NCBI GenBank assembly: GCA_900769095.1
Contig: CAAGFH010000188.1
Coordinates: 1 to 14,257 of the forward strand
Direction: 5' to 3'
DNA: 14,257 nucleotides
DNA from: Methanobacteriaceae archaeon
Lineage (GTDB): Archaea; Methanobacteriota; Methanobacteria; Methanobacteriales; Methanobacteriaceae
The position numbers were made by a program, and so were the translations under genes. Positions 1 to 4,326 of the stretch are shown here, in pieces (position 1 is the stretch's first letter; the number at the start of each line of letters is the position of its first letter). The notes beneath the pieces were generated by a model that saw only the letters and a list, made by a program, of their open reading frames with translations, had not been told where the DNA came from and made no database searches.

Positions 1-85
1 AATAGCATTAGAAACACCATGTATTGATTATGTTTTTTCAAAAGAGCAATGGAAGGAATTCAAAGAAAAGGTGAATAGTTTATGA
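1..85 (+). CDS. C-terminal end of an unidentified protein (partial)
   Basis: An open frame enters from the left edge (first full codon at 2) and ends at TGA 83-85, leaving 27 visible residues (IALETPCIDYVFSKEQWKEF followed by KEKVNSL). Nothing in this tail identifies a family. Its stop overlaps the ATG of the next gene in an ATGA arrangement, which points to translational coupling and one polycistronic transcript with the small Cys-rich gene downstream. It could be the end of any early gene; only its existence as a coding tail is supported. Confidence 0.55.
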   Translation, partial: IALETPCIDYVFSKEQWKEFKEKVNSL

Positions 86-246
86 GAGTTATTCATGAGA
101 AACATTTGTGCAGTGAATGTAAACATAGTGTAATTATACCTGTTGCTTCCGATTTATCAGCATATGAATGCTGCTGTACACAAAAAAACAAATCTGTTAA
201 CCGTGATGGAGGTTTAACAGATTGTAGAGAATATGAAAATAAATAA
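82..246 (+). CDS. small Cys-rich protein, probable zinc ribbon
   Basis: This 54-residue frame starts at ATG 82, overlapping the preceding stop by 4 bases, and ends at TAA 244. It reads MRVIHEKHLCSECKHSVIIP and onward, with cysteines at 10, 13, 30, 31, 32 and 48. The C10-x2-C13 knuckle plus the later CCC cluster and C48 suggest a single zinc-binding site. Such mini-proteins are common in archaeal and bacterial virus early regions, where they are often DNA-binding or protein-binding adaptors. No specific function can be assigned. The ATGA overlap and the next gene 19 bases downstream support an operon of small early genes. Confidence 0.6.
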   Translation: MRVIHEKHLCSECKHSVIIPVASDLSAYECCCTQKNKSVNRDGGLTDCREYENK

Positions 247-265
247 TCCTGGAGATGATTAAAAA

Positions 266-688
266 ATGTTTTGTAAATTTTGTGGGAAAGAATTCACTAG
301 AAAGAGCAATAGTCAAAAATATTGTTCTGACAAATGTAAGTCTGAAGCTAAAAAATTACAAGACAAACAAAATTCAAAGAACCGGTATAGAAGCTTAAAA
401 AAAAATGCTCCTGTCTTGACTGGTAAATGTGGTTGCTGTGGTAAAGAGTTTATTAAAAGGCATGGTAATCAAAAGTATTGCAGTAAAAAGTGTGCAGAAA
501 CAATAATATTGTTTCAAAATGCAAATGCTGCGAACAAGTATTATCATCATGTGAAAAAATTACGTGGTGGGGACAGTGTTTGGGGTTTGGGTTCAGGTAG
601 TCTGGGTCCACATATGCATGAGGATTGGCAGGTTGAAATTGAAAAAATTGAAAATGAAATGAAACGTTTAAGACTTCCAGCAAAATAA
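266..688 (+). CDS. tandem Cys4 zinc-finger protein
   Basis: This 140-residue protein has a good ribosome-binding site (GGAGATGA at 251-258, 7 bases before ATG). It contains two copies of the same metal-binding unit. Finger 1 is C3-x2-C6-x13-C20-x3-C24. Finger 2 is C55-x2-C58-x13-C72-x3-C76. Both follow the pattern C-x2-CGKEF...QKYCS-x2-C, so they arose by internal duplication. A basic linker (about 25-50) joins them, and the tail (about 105-140) carries a GLGSGSLGPH motif followed by a charged helix. That tail recalls other Methanobacteriales zinc-finger proteins, which is an impression from memory. Nucleic-acid binding in early expression or replication is plausible but inferred. It lies in the plus-strand run of small genes. 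Confidence 0.85.
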   Translation: MFCKFCGKEFTRKSNSQKYCSDKCKSEAKKLQDKQNSKNRYRSLKKNAPVLTGKCGCCGKEFIKRHGNQKYCSKKCAETIILFQNANAANKYYHHVKKLRGGDSVWGLGSGSLGPHMHEDWQVEIEKIENEMKRLRLPAK

Positions 689-692
689 GAAT

Positions 693-845
693 ATGAATGT
701 GATTCTATTGAAAGAAACCCAAATTGAAGAGAATGAGAATCTGTATAACCCAATATCCGAACCTGAATTACTAAATTATGTGATATTGTGCAGCTTACAG
801 AGGCAGAAATTGGAATGGGTATTCACTAATCGCTCAAAACCTTGA
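693..845 (+). CDS. possible 50-residue hypothetical protein
   Basis: A short frame opens at ATG 693, four bases after the previous stop, and closes at TGA 843. It encodes MNVILLKETQIEENENLYNP and onward to a tail ending in TNRSKP. The mix of charged and hydrophobic residues is protein-like, and the position directly behind the zinc-finger gene suits a small operon member. There is no clear Shine-Dalgarno site, so it would rely on coupling to the upstream gene. T-rich sequence (861-872) follows the stop and could end the transcript. It may equally be a decayed gene remnant. Confidence 0.4.
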   Translation: MNVILLKETQIEENENLYNPISEPELLNYVILCSLQRQKLEWVFTNRSKP

Positions 846-877
846 TTTCTCACCTAAAATCTCTTCTTTTTTACCAA

Positions 878-902
878 AAAAGTATTACTCAGTAATACTT
901 TT
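878..902. repeat. 25-bp perfect palindrome (12-1-12)
   Basis: The arms are AAAAGTATTACT (878-889) and AGTAATACTTTT (891-902), with a single C between them. The same two 12-base half-sites recur in the opposite order at 2483-2494 and 2512-2523. The symmetry and the recurrence suggest a binding site for a dimeric regulator or replication protein. As RNA it would be a tight hairpin followed by TTTT, so a terminator for the upstream plus-strand genes is an alternative. Confidence 0.7.
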
Positions 903-1152
903 GCTTATCTGCCTTCTTTTAGACCATATTTTTAAAAATTATTTTTTCAAATATGCTTTAATATACTAATATCTTGAAAAAATAGAAAAAATTTAATATT
1001 TTTAATAGATCCACTTAGTAAAAATTTTTTATAAAACTAATTTTAAGGCCGTAAAAACTTAAAAAGGCCAATATTTAAAAACTACTTTTTTATATAGCTA
1101 GAACGGGCGGACGTTATAAGGTCAATAAACAAAAATTAAAAAGTTATATATA

Positions 1153-1196
1153 AAATTGTTATTTACCCTAGGTATATTAACAATTTATAACAATTT
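1153..1196. repeat. 10-bp inverted repeat
   Basis: AAATTGTTAT (1153-1162) and ATAACAATTT (1187-1196) are exact reverse complements separated by 24 bases that include CCCTAGG. Because the sequence is AT-rich, part of this match could be chance, but it adds to the density of dyads in this block. Confidence 0.4.
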
Positions 1197-1251
1197 TTAA
1201 AAAAATTATATAAAAAAAGCGTAAAAATAAAGAAAAAAATAAAATTTTATA

Positions 1252-1274
1252 TGAAGTAAATAAAAATTACTTCA
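1252..1274. repeat. 8-bp stem hairpin
   Basis: TGAAGTAA (1252-1259) and TTACTTCA (1267-1274) form a perfect stem around a 7-base A-rich loop. It lies about 63 bases beyond the stop of the minus-strand gene that ends at 1338, so it could mark the 3' end of that transcript or be a protein-binding dyad. Confidence 0.4.
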
Positions 1275-1337
1275 AATATCATAAAAATTAAAACTAAGCG
1301 GGTATAAATTAAAAATTTTTGGATCATGTCGGCCACC

Positions 1338-1577
1338 TTAATATATAATTGGGATATTAAAATAATTACATAATTTTTCTTGAGCTTGGCATAAATCAAA
1401 ATATCTATTAGTTTTTACTAAGTCGTAACAACTATTATATAATTCTGAGTTAATCAAACCGAGGCCAAATAAAATATTTATTATATTTGTGTTTCGTGCT
1501 ATTGCTTCACTATTTTTATTATTAATATGATTTGTGAATAAATTACCTATTAAATAAAGTTTTTCTTTTTTGTTCAT
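1338..1577 (-). CDS. 79-residue hypothetical protein with shared leader
   Basis: A longer reading could begin at 1622, but the start at 1577 (MNKKEKLYLI...) is chosen because AAAAGGTGAAACC sits just before that ATG. The same leader and ribosome-binding site precede the upstream gene. The protein is small, Asn/Ile/Leu-rich, with no obvious signal peptide or metal site, and looks like a compact helical domain (repeated LxxLxx spacing, e.g. NIINILFGLGLINSELYN). I do not recognise a family. It is downstream of, and probably co-transcribed with, the minus-strand gene ending at 1624, from which it is separated by 46 bases holding a 23-bp palindrome. Confidence 0.65.
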   Translation of the reverse strand: MNKKEKLYLIGNLFTNHINNKNSEAIARNTNIINILFGLGLINSELYNSCYDLVKTNRYFDLCQAQEKLCNYFNIPIIY

Positions 1578-1582
1578 GGTTT

Positions 1583-1600
1583 CACCTTTTAGCGTTGTAA
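1583..1600 (-). promoter_or_regulatory. conserved leader/RBS element, copy 1
   Basis: On the minus strand this reads TTACAACGCTAAAAGGTG and lies just before the ATG at 1577. It is identical over 18 bases to the element before the ATG at 2085 (2093-2110). The GGTG part is the Shine-Dalgarno site. The conserved TTACAACGCTAAAA in front of it is more than translation requires and suggests co-regulation or recent duplication. Confidence 0.65.
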
Positions 1601-1613
1601 AAAAAATAAGATT

Positions 1614-1636
1614 TAAGTACAATTTAATTGTACTTA
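1614..1636. repeat. 23-bp perfect palindrome (11-1-11)
   Basis: TAAGTACAATT (1614-1624) and AATTGTACTTA (1626-1636) flank one T. The palindrome spans the stop codon of the minus-strand gene ending at 1624 and the start of the gap before the next gene. It could be an intercistronic hairpin that protects or terminates RNA, or an operator. Its 11-1-11 geometry echoes the 12-1-12 palindrome at 878-902, although the sequence differs. Confidence 0.65.
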
Positions 1637-2085
1637 TAAAATTCTTTGCGGTAATGTTTGCGGACTTTTAAAAGTTCTAAACGTTGTTCGTTTGTCAAGT
1701 CTTCAAAAGTTATATTATTATAATCTAATAGATCATTAATAATATCTAAGTCACTAGTATCTAAACTGATTTCTACTTCATAGTTCCAAAGCTCAGACAA
1801 AAAAGCGCCGCAAAAATTATTAAAGTTTTTTAAAAACTTTGCTTTTTCGTCGTGTAGTTCTTGCATAAGTTTTAATAAATCTTTTTTTGACTCGTCAAAG
1901 ACATAACCTCCCGCACCTATAGCGGTTAAATTTTCAAGTGTGCGGCCGTGTTCTTCAACTTTTTTTAAAAATTCAGTTTCAGAACTTGCAAAGATCCAAA
2001 TAATATTATTTGTTGCGAACTCGTTAAACTTTGTACTTTGTTTGTCGCAAAATATGCGCCAATTTTTGCGTTCTTGATCATACAT
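1624..2085 (-). CDS. hypothetical protein, resembles DUF7659-type mobile-element proteins
   Basis: This 153-residue soluble protein starts at ATG 2085, preceded by AAAAGGTG (2100-2093) at suitable spacing. Visible blocks are an aromatic strand (NNIIWIFASSETEF), a Gly-rich segment (LTAIGAGGYVFDES), a charged helix, then AFLSELWNYEVEISLDTSD and LDYNNITFEDLTNEQRLELL. The order (FAFS-like strand, GAGG-y, helix, L-x-NxE-y-x-I-T) recalls the DUF7659 family found in bacterial phages and conjugative elements. That resemblance is from memory and not verified. The biochemical role of that family is unknown to me. It heads a minus-strand pair, opposite to the flanking plus-strand genes, in a block full of palindromes, which suggests an acquired mobile segment. 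Confidence 0.75.
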   Translation of the reverse strand: MYDQERKNWRIFCDKQSTKFNEFATNNIIWIFASSETEFLKKVEEHGRTLENLTAIGAGGYVFDESKKDLLKLMQELHDEKAKFLKNFNNFCGAFLSELWNYEVEISLDTSDLDIINDLLDYNNITFEDLTNEQRLELLKVRKHYRKEFYKYN

Positions 2086-2092
2086 ATTTTTT

Positions 2093-2113
2093 CACCTTTT
2101 AGCGTTGTAATTT
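2093..2113 (-). promoter_or_regulatory. conserved leader/RBS element, copy 2
   Basis: On the minus strand this reads AAATTACAACGCTAAAAGG followed by TG, immediately before the ATG at 2085. It shares 18 identical bases with the leader at 1583-1600. It also shares 19 bases (2095-2113), in inverted orientation, with 2586-2604. It holds the ribosome-binding site of the DUF7659-like gene. Confidence 0.65.
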
Positions 2114-2124
2114 ATAGGTAAATA

Positions 2125-2168
2125 GCAACGGATCCACTAACTTAAAAAGTTAATTTTTTACCCGTTGC
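2125..2168 (-). promoter_or_regulatory. nested hairpin in the probable 5' leader of the minus-strand pair
   Basis: GCAACGG (2125-2131) pairs with CCGTTGC (2162-2168), and inside it TAACTT (2138-2143) pairs with AAGTTA (2147-2152) around an AAA loop. If transcription starts about 25 bases after the TATA-like box at 2191-2203, this structure is the first thing transcribed in a leader of about 85 bases. A regulatory RNA fold or an operator is possible. Confidence 0.45.
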
Positions 2169-2190
2169 ATAATATTAATTATATGCCTTT

Positions 2191-2203
2191 AATATATATA
2201 AAT
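2191..2203 (-). promoter_or_regulatory. archaeal TATA-box candidate for the minus-strand pair
   Basis: On the minus strand the sequence reads TTTATATATATT, close to the archaeal TATA-box consensus TTTAWATA. It lies about 105 bases before the ATG at 2085 and would place a transcription start near 2168. AT-rich context makes chance matches likely, so support is moderate. Confidence 0.4.
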
Positions 2204-2292
2204 GTTTTTATTTTTTCTTTAAATTCAATTTTACTTTAATTTAATGATTTGTTTTAGTTTTTAAAAAAGTAGGTTCTTTGTTTTTTGATTTG

Positions 2293-2333
2293 AGTGTTAT
2301 TTTTGGTGCTTTTTATCATCTAATCATAACACT
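2293..2333. repeat. 8-bp inverted repeat followed by T-run
   Basis: AGTGTTAT (2293-2300) and ATAACACT (2326-2333) are exact reverse complements with a 25-base loop, and TTTTT follows directly on the plus strand. It could be a transcript end or another binding dyad. Confidence 0.4.
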
Positions 2334-2409
2334 TTTTACCTTAAAAGTAATACTAAATAACAGTTATACACACTTATACAAACCAATCAAGACCAAGACA
2401 AAAGAGCTA

Positions 2410-2429
2410 TATACACATTAATGTGTATA
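2410..2429. repeat. 20-bp perfect palindrome
   Basis: TATACACATT (2410-2419) is followed directly by its reverse complement AATGTGTATA (2420-2429). AGCT blocks flank it at 2405-2408 and 2436-2439. TATACACA also occurs singly about 45 bases to the left (near 2364). This is typical operator or iteron geometry. Confidence 0.6.
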
Positions 2430-2482
2430 ACTAAAAGCTGCATAAAGTACACATCCAATACTCAAATCTGAGCCAATAAAAC

Positions 2483-2523
2483 AGTAATACTTTTTTGAAA
2501 AAACGTAACGGAAAAGTATTACT
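2483..2523. repeat. inverted pair of the AGTAATACTTTT half-site
   Basis: AGTAATACTTTT (2483-2494) and AAAAGTATTACT (2512-2523) are exact reverse complements 17 bases apart. They are the same 12-base half-sites that form the palindrome at 878-902, here in the opposite order. The match extends to AAAAGTATTACTCAG at 878 and 2512. A partial copy, AGTAATACT, is at 2346-2354. Confidence 0.65.
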
Positions 2524-2585
2524 CAGCAAAGCATACACAATAAGAATCAGACAAAAACAAGCTAAAAGATGAGAGCTGACAGTCA

Positions 2586-2604
2586 AAATTACAACGCTAA
2601 AAGG
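2586..2604 (+). repeat. inverted third copy of the conserved leader element
   Basis: AAATTACAACGCTAAAAGG on the plus strand is an exact 19-base match to the minus-strand leader at 2113-2095. No start codon follows at a useful distance, so it is either the leader of a lost gene or a protein-binding site. Together with 2095-2113 it forms a long-range inverted repeat enclosing about 470 bases. Confidence 0.6.
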
Positions 2605-2669
2605 ATTTGCCAAAAGAAATCCAAAAAACCATCAGCTCCAATTAAAATATTTATCAAAACCAGTATTTA

Positions 2670-2707
2670 ATTTTAGTGATTTTTATTAATGAGAAGGTAT
2701 AGTGAAG
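2670..2707. repeat. 38-base element, copy 1 (other copy at 10894-10931)
   Basis: By eye this matches 10894-10931 at 34 of 38 positions in the same orientation, sharing ATTTTAGTGATTTTTA, TAATGA, GGTATA and TGAAG blocks. The second copy lies directly upstream of a minus-strand gene pair, so a minus-strand promoter (TTAWTAAAAATCACTAAAAT) is one reading. Copy 1 lies about 75 bases before the TFB-ribbon gene on the plus strand. Confidence 0.55.
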
Positions 2708-2737
2708 GAAAAATAATAGAGTTTTATATGATTTTTG

Positions 2738-2748
2738 AATTATAAAAG
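2738..2748 (+). promoter_or_regulatory. TATA-box candidate for the TFB-ribbon gene
   Basis: AATTATAAAAG lies about 36-46 bases before the ATG at 2784, which would give a start near 2767-2770 and a short leader. No strong Shine-Dalgarno site lies just before the ATG; the GGGATGTGATG at 2751-2761 is too far away. Initiation on a short leader is therefore likely if the gene is expressed. Confidence 0.4.
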
Positions 2749-2783
2749 TAGGGATGTGATGAATTTTTAGTAAGTATAGTAAT

Positions 2784-2957
2784 ATGAAACACGCAGAAGT
2801 ATATTGCTATTTCTGTAAAACATCTGATTTCACACTATATGACTCGGCACATGGTGAAGTTTTCTGTGAAAAGTGTGGGTTTGTTTTTCAGGAAAACGAA
2901 ATCAGAGAACATGTATTGTTGAAGGATGAGAACAACAGTTACAAAGAATACAATTGA
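2784..2957 (+). CDS. stand-alone TFB (TFIIB)-type zinc-ribbon mini-protein
   Basis: This 57-residue frame runs from ATG 2784 to TGA 2955. It has C8-x2-C11 and C28-x2-C31, with the core reading CYFCKTSDFTLYD, then AHGEVFCEKCGFVFQENEI. The arrangement is that of the N-terminal zinc ribbon of archaeal TFB: C-x2-C, a hydrophobic strand ending in YD, then a GEV-x-C-x2-CG-x-V-x-x-EN-x-I block. In TFB this ribbon contacts the RNA polymerase dock and recruits the polymerase. The B-finger/linker and both cyclin folds that bind TBP and DNA are absent; only about 17 charged residues follow. A polymerase-dock competitor or decoy, or a ribbon used as a transcription regulator, is inferred. It stands alone between gene-poor stretches with a stem-loop plus T-run downstream. 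A general zinc ribbon is the fallback reading. Confidence 0.75.
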   Translation: MKHAEVYCYFCKTSDFTLYDSAHGEVFCEKCGFVFQENEIREHVLLKDENNSYKEYN

Positions 2958-3096
2958 AAAAAAAATAAATTATAAAGTTAAAAAAAAATGGTGTGTTTTT
3001 ATAATCTCTAAAACTAAACTTTTTTTTCTAATTGTATTCCCATATTTAAATTAAAAATATTGCGTCGATTAAAAAAAACAATTACTGCCAACTTTG

Positions 3097-3123
3097 AATA
3101 TTCTGATTAGAATATTTTTTTTT
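3097..3123 (+). terminator. stem-loop plus T-run downstream of the TFB-ribbon gene
   Basis: AATATTCT (3097-3104) and AGAATATT (3109-3116) pair around a GATT loop, and T's continue to 3123. Archaeal polymerase stops on U-runs even without a stem, so this is a reasonable transcript end about 140 bases after the TFB-ribbon stop. Confidence 0.55.
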
Positions 3124-3606
3124 AAGAATTTTTTCAATCATATTAGCTTAGAGTAATAATTAAATTATATCACTTGGATTAAAAACAAAAAGGATGTTAC
3201 TATACCTTGAACGAAAGGGATTCACATACTAGAATTGAATTTCATATAATATTACTCTTATTTTTTTCCTTTTTTTCATATCCCTTAAATGGTCCAGTCA
3301 GGACTAATTGAATTTTTTTTAAAAACATTGGGAGGAGATGAGATTAAAATATTAAATGCGAATTTTTTTTATTATGATCATTAACTTTTTTTGGGGAAAA
3401 TAATTGCCTCCTTTATATAATATTTTAGACAACCAAAAAAAAAAACGGATTTATCAAAAAAAATTTTTCTTGAGCATTTTAAAAAACAGAATTATTTTTT
3501 TTTTCATATTTTTAGATATTACCCCAATTAAGAAGTGATCTAAAAAAAATTATTCCAAATAATCTAAAAAAATTTCCTCCCAGTTAATAAGAAAATTCAT
3601 TTTATT

Positions 3607-3631
3607 TTGGGTTCGAATCCCAACAGGACCA
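3607..3631 (+). other. tRNA 3'-end fragment, probable attachment site core
   Basis: The sequence has a complete T-arm, TTGGG (3607-3611), loop TTCGAAT (3612-3618), CCCAA (3619-3623), then the acceptor 3' strand CAGGACC (3624-3630) and discriminator A (3631), followed by C and a T-run. The matching 5' acceptor strand GGTCCTG, D-arm and anticodon arm are not found in the 50 bases upstream, so this is not a functional tRNA gene. A 3' tRNA remnant inside a virus genome is the classic core of an integrase attachment site. Isotype cannot be told from this part. Confidence 0.75.
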
Positions 3632-3678
3632 CTTTTTTTATTTTTTAAAAAAAACTTTTTATAAAAAAGGTGATTGAC

Positions 3679-4044
3679 ATGTCAAATAAAGAAAAAACAA
3701 CTAATTTTATAGGAAACGGCTCTACATTTCTAAAATACTTATGTTTTTTAGTATCAGGTAGATTGTTAACCTTAGCCATAGCACATGGTATAAACTTACC
3801 TGTAGATCAGTATACATTAGCTGAATTTCTAGGATACATTTTAGGAATAATCGGTGCTACAATAGATGCAAAATACCATAACAACATCAACTGGAATTTA
3901 ATAAAATCAATTTTAGGTTTCAGTGACATATCAAATGAAGAATCACAAGAATTAGCATCAGAAATTACATTTGCCGACACTGGAAAATACCCTGAAGACA
4001 ACCTCGAAAACATATTAGATTCAGGTGATGAGGATGACACATAG
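3679..4044 (+). CDS. two-TM holin-like membrane protein
   Basis: The start at ATG 3679 is chosen over an in-frame GTG at 3670 because that GTG lies inside the ribosome-binding site (AAGGTGAT, 3667-3674). The product has 121 residues. After a short polar N-terminus it has a hydrophobic segment (FLKYLCFLVSGRLLTLAIAH, about 17-36) and a second one (LAEFLGYILGIIGATIDAKY, about 47-66). A soluble acidic tail (about 80-121, ending DSGDEDDT) follows. Size, two TM segments, charged tail and the coiled-coil/TM partner directly downstream suit a phage holin. The exact family was not recognised. It opens the late operon right after the attachment core, which is unusual because lysis genes normally follow the tail genes. 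A membrane protein of other function remains possible. Confidence 0.6.
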   Translation: MSNKEKTTNFIGNGSTFLKYLCFLVSGRLLTLAIAHGINLPVDQYTLAEFLGYILGIIGATIDAKYHNNINWNLIKSILGFSDISNEESQELASEITFADTGKYPEDNLENILDSGDEDDT

Positions 4045-4297
4045 AAAAGGAGAATATTGTGAACAGGAAAGCAGAATCACATCACTAGAAGAACAAGTAA
4101 AAACATCATTCAACAATCAAGACGATTTAAAAGAATCAATAGATAAGCTAAATGAGAATCAAGACAAGTTAAATATTAGCTTAGCAGAATTAAATACTAC
4201 TTTTAAAGTATTACAAATTTTAGCAACCTTATTATTGGCCGCACTATCGCCAATAGTTGTATTTTTAATATTAGAACTAATCAAAATGATTAGTTAA
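4034..4297 (+). CDS. XhlA-like coiled-coil protein with C-terminal membrane anchor
   Basis: The frame extends back to GTG 4025 and ATG 4028, but ATG 4034 is preferred because GGTGAT (4024-4029) precedes it by four bases. It overlaps the holin-like gene by 11 bases. The 87-residue product has a heptad-rich helix (SRITSLEEQVKTSFNNQDDL onward, about 15-60) and one C-terminal TM segment (VLQILATLLLAALSPIVVFL region, about 61-84). Coiled coil plus tail anchor is the design of the XhlA (hemolysin XhlA) proteins, which pair with holins such as XhlB in PBSX-like phages. The coupling with the two-TM gene upstream supports a lysis pair. A tail- or membrane-tethering role is the alternative. Confidence 0.6.
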   Translation: MTHRKGEYCEQESRITSLEEQVKTSFNNQDDLKESIDKLNENQDKLNISLAELNTTFKVLQILATLLLAALSPIVVFLILELIKMIS

Positions 4298-4326
4298 AAA
4301 AAATAAATATTGTAGGATTTAGGATT

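Larger units (their letters stand above)
846..1337. other. AT-rich gene-free stretch with perfect dyads
   Basis: I find no credible gene on either strand across this stretch of about 490 bases. It is very AT-rich with scattered GC islands (for example GGCCGTAAA near 1047 and GAACGGGCGGACG near 1102). It contains three perfect inverted repeats, listed separately (878-902, 1153-1196, 1252-1274). The left end probably terminates the plus-strand run and the right end lies downstream of the minus-strand gene that ends at 1338. A regulatory or replication role is possible, but no known origin motif was recognised. Confidence 0.6.
2114..2783. other. intergenic region rich in inverted repeats
   Basis: There is no convincing gene in this stretch of 670 bases between the divergent minus-strand pair and the TFB-ribbon gene. 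It contains the nested hairpin (2125-2168), a TATA-like box (2191-2203), three further dyads (2293-2333, 2410-2429, 2483-2523), an inverted copy of the conserved leader (2586-2604) and a 38-base element shared with 10894-10931 (2670-2707). TATACACA also recurs near 2364 and in the palindrome at 2410. The clustering suits a control region or a replication origin, but nothing here proves either. Confidence 0.5.
2958..3678. other. gene-free AT-rich stretch ending in the tRNA fragment
   Basis: There is no supportable gene in these 720 bases. The region is dominated by runs of 7-10 A or T. It holds a terminator-like stem-loop (3097-3123), an orphan ribosome-binding-site-like GGGAGGAGATGAG (3330-3342) followed only by a 5-codon frame, a TCCTCCCA complementary to it (3575-3582), and the tRNA 3' fragment (3607-3631). 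No integrase or complete tRNA is present. Confidence 0.55.

Noticed and set aside
2364..2372. TTATACACA-like DnaA box as evidence for a bacterial origin
   Set aside because: It is a short match in AT-rich DNA and the other evidence points to an archaeal host, which does not use DnaA.
2431..2613. Minus-strand hydrophobic frame of 60 codons
   Set aside because: It starts at TTG without a ribosome-binding site, contains the inverted repeats and the inverted leader copy, and has a composition expected from reading A-rich DNA on the T-rich strand.
846..2620. CRISPR array
   Set aside because: The repeats are palindromic or scattered and not regularly spaced; there are no unique spacers of constant length and no cas genes.
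3291..3306. GGTCCAGTCAGGACTA as a second tRNA acceptor or attachment core
   Set aside because: It resembles the acceptor sequences only in a short self-complementary stretch, lacks a T-arm, and differs at key positions.
3558..3631. A complete tRNA gene ending at 3631
   Set aside because: The 5' acceptor strand GGTCCTG, D-arm and anticodon arm are absent from the preceding bases; only the T-arm and 3' acceptor are present.
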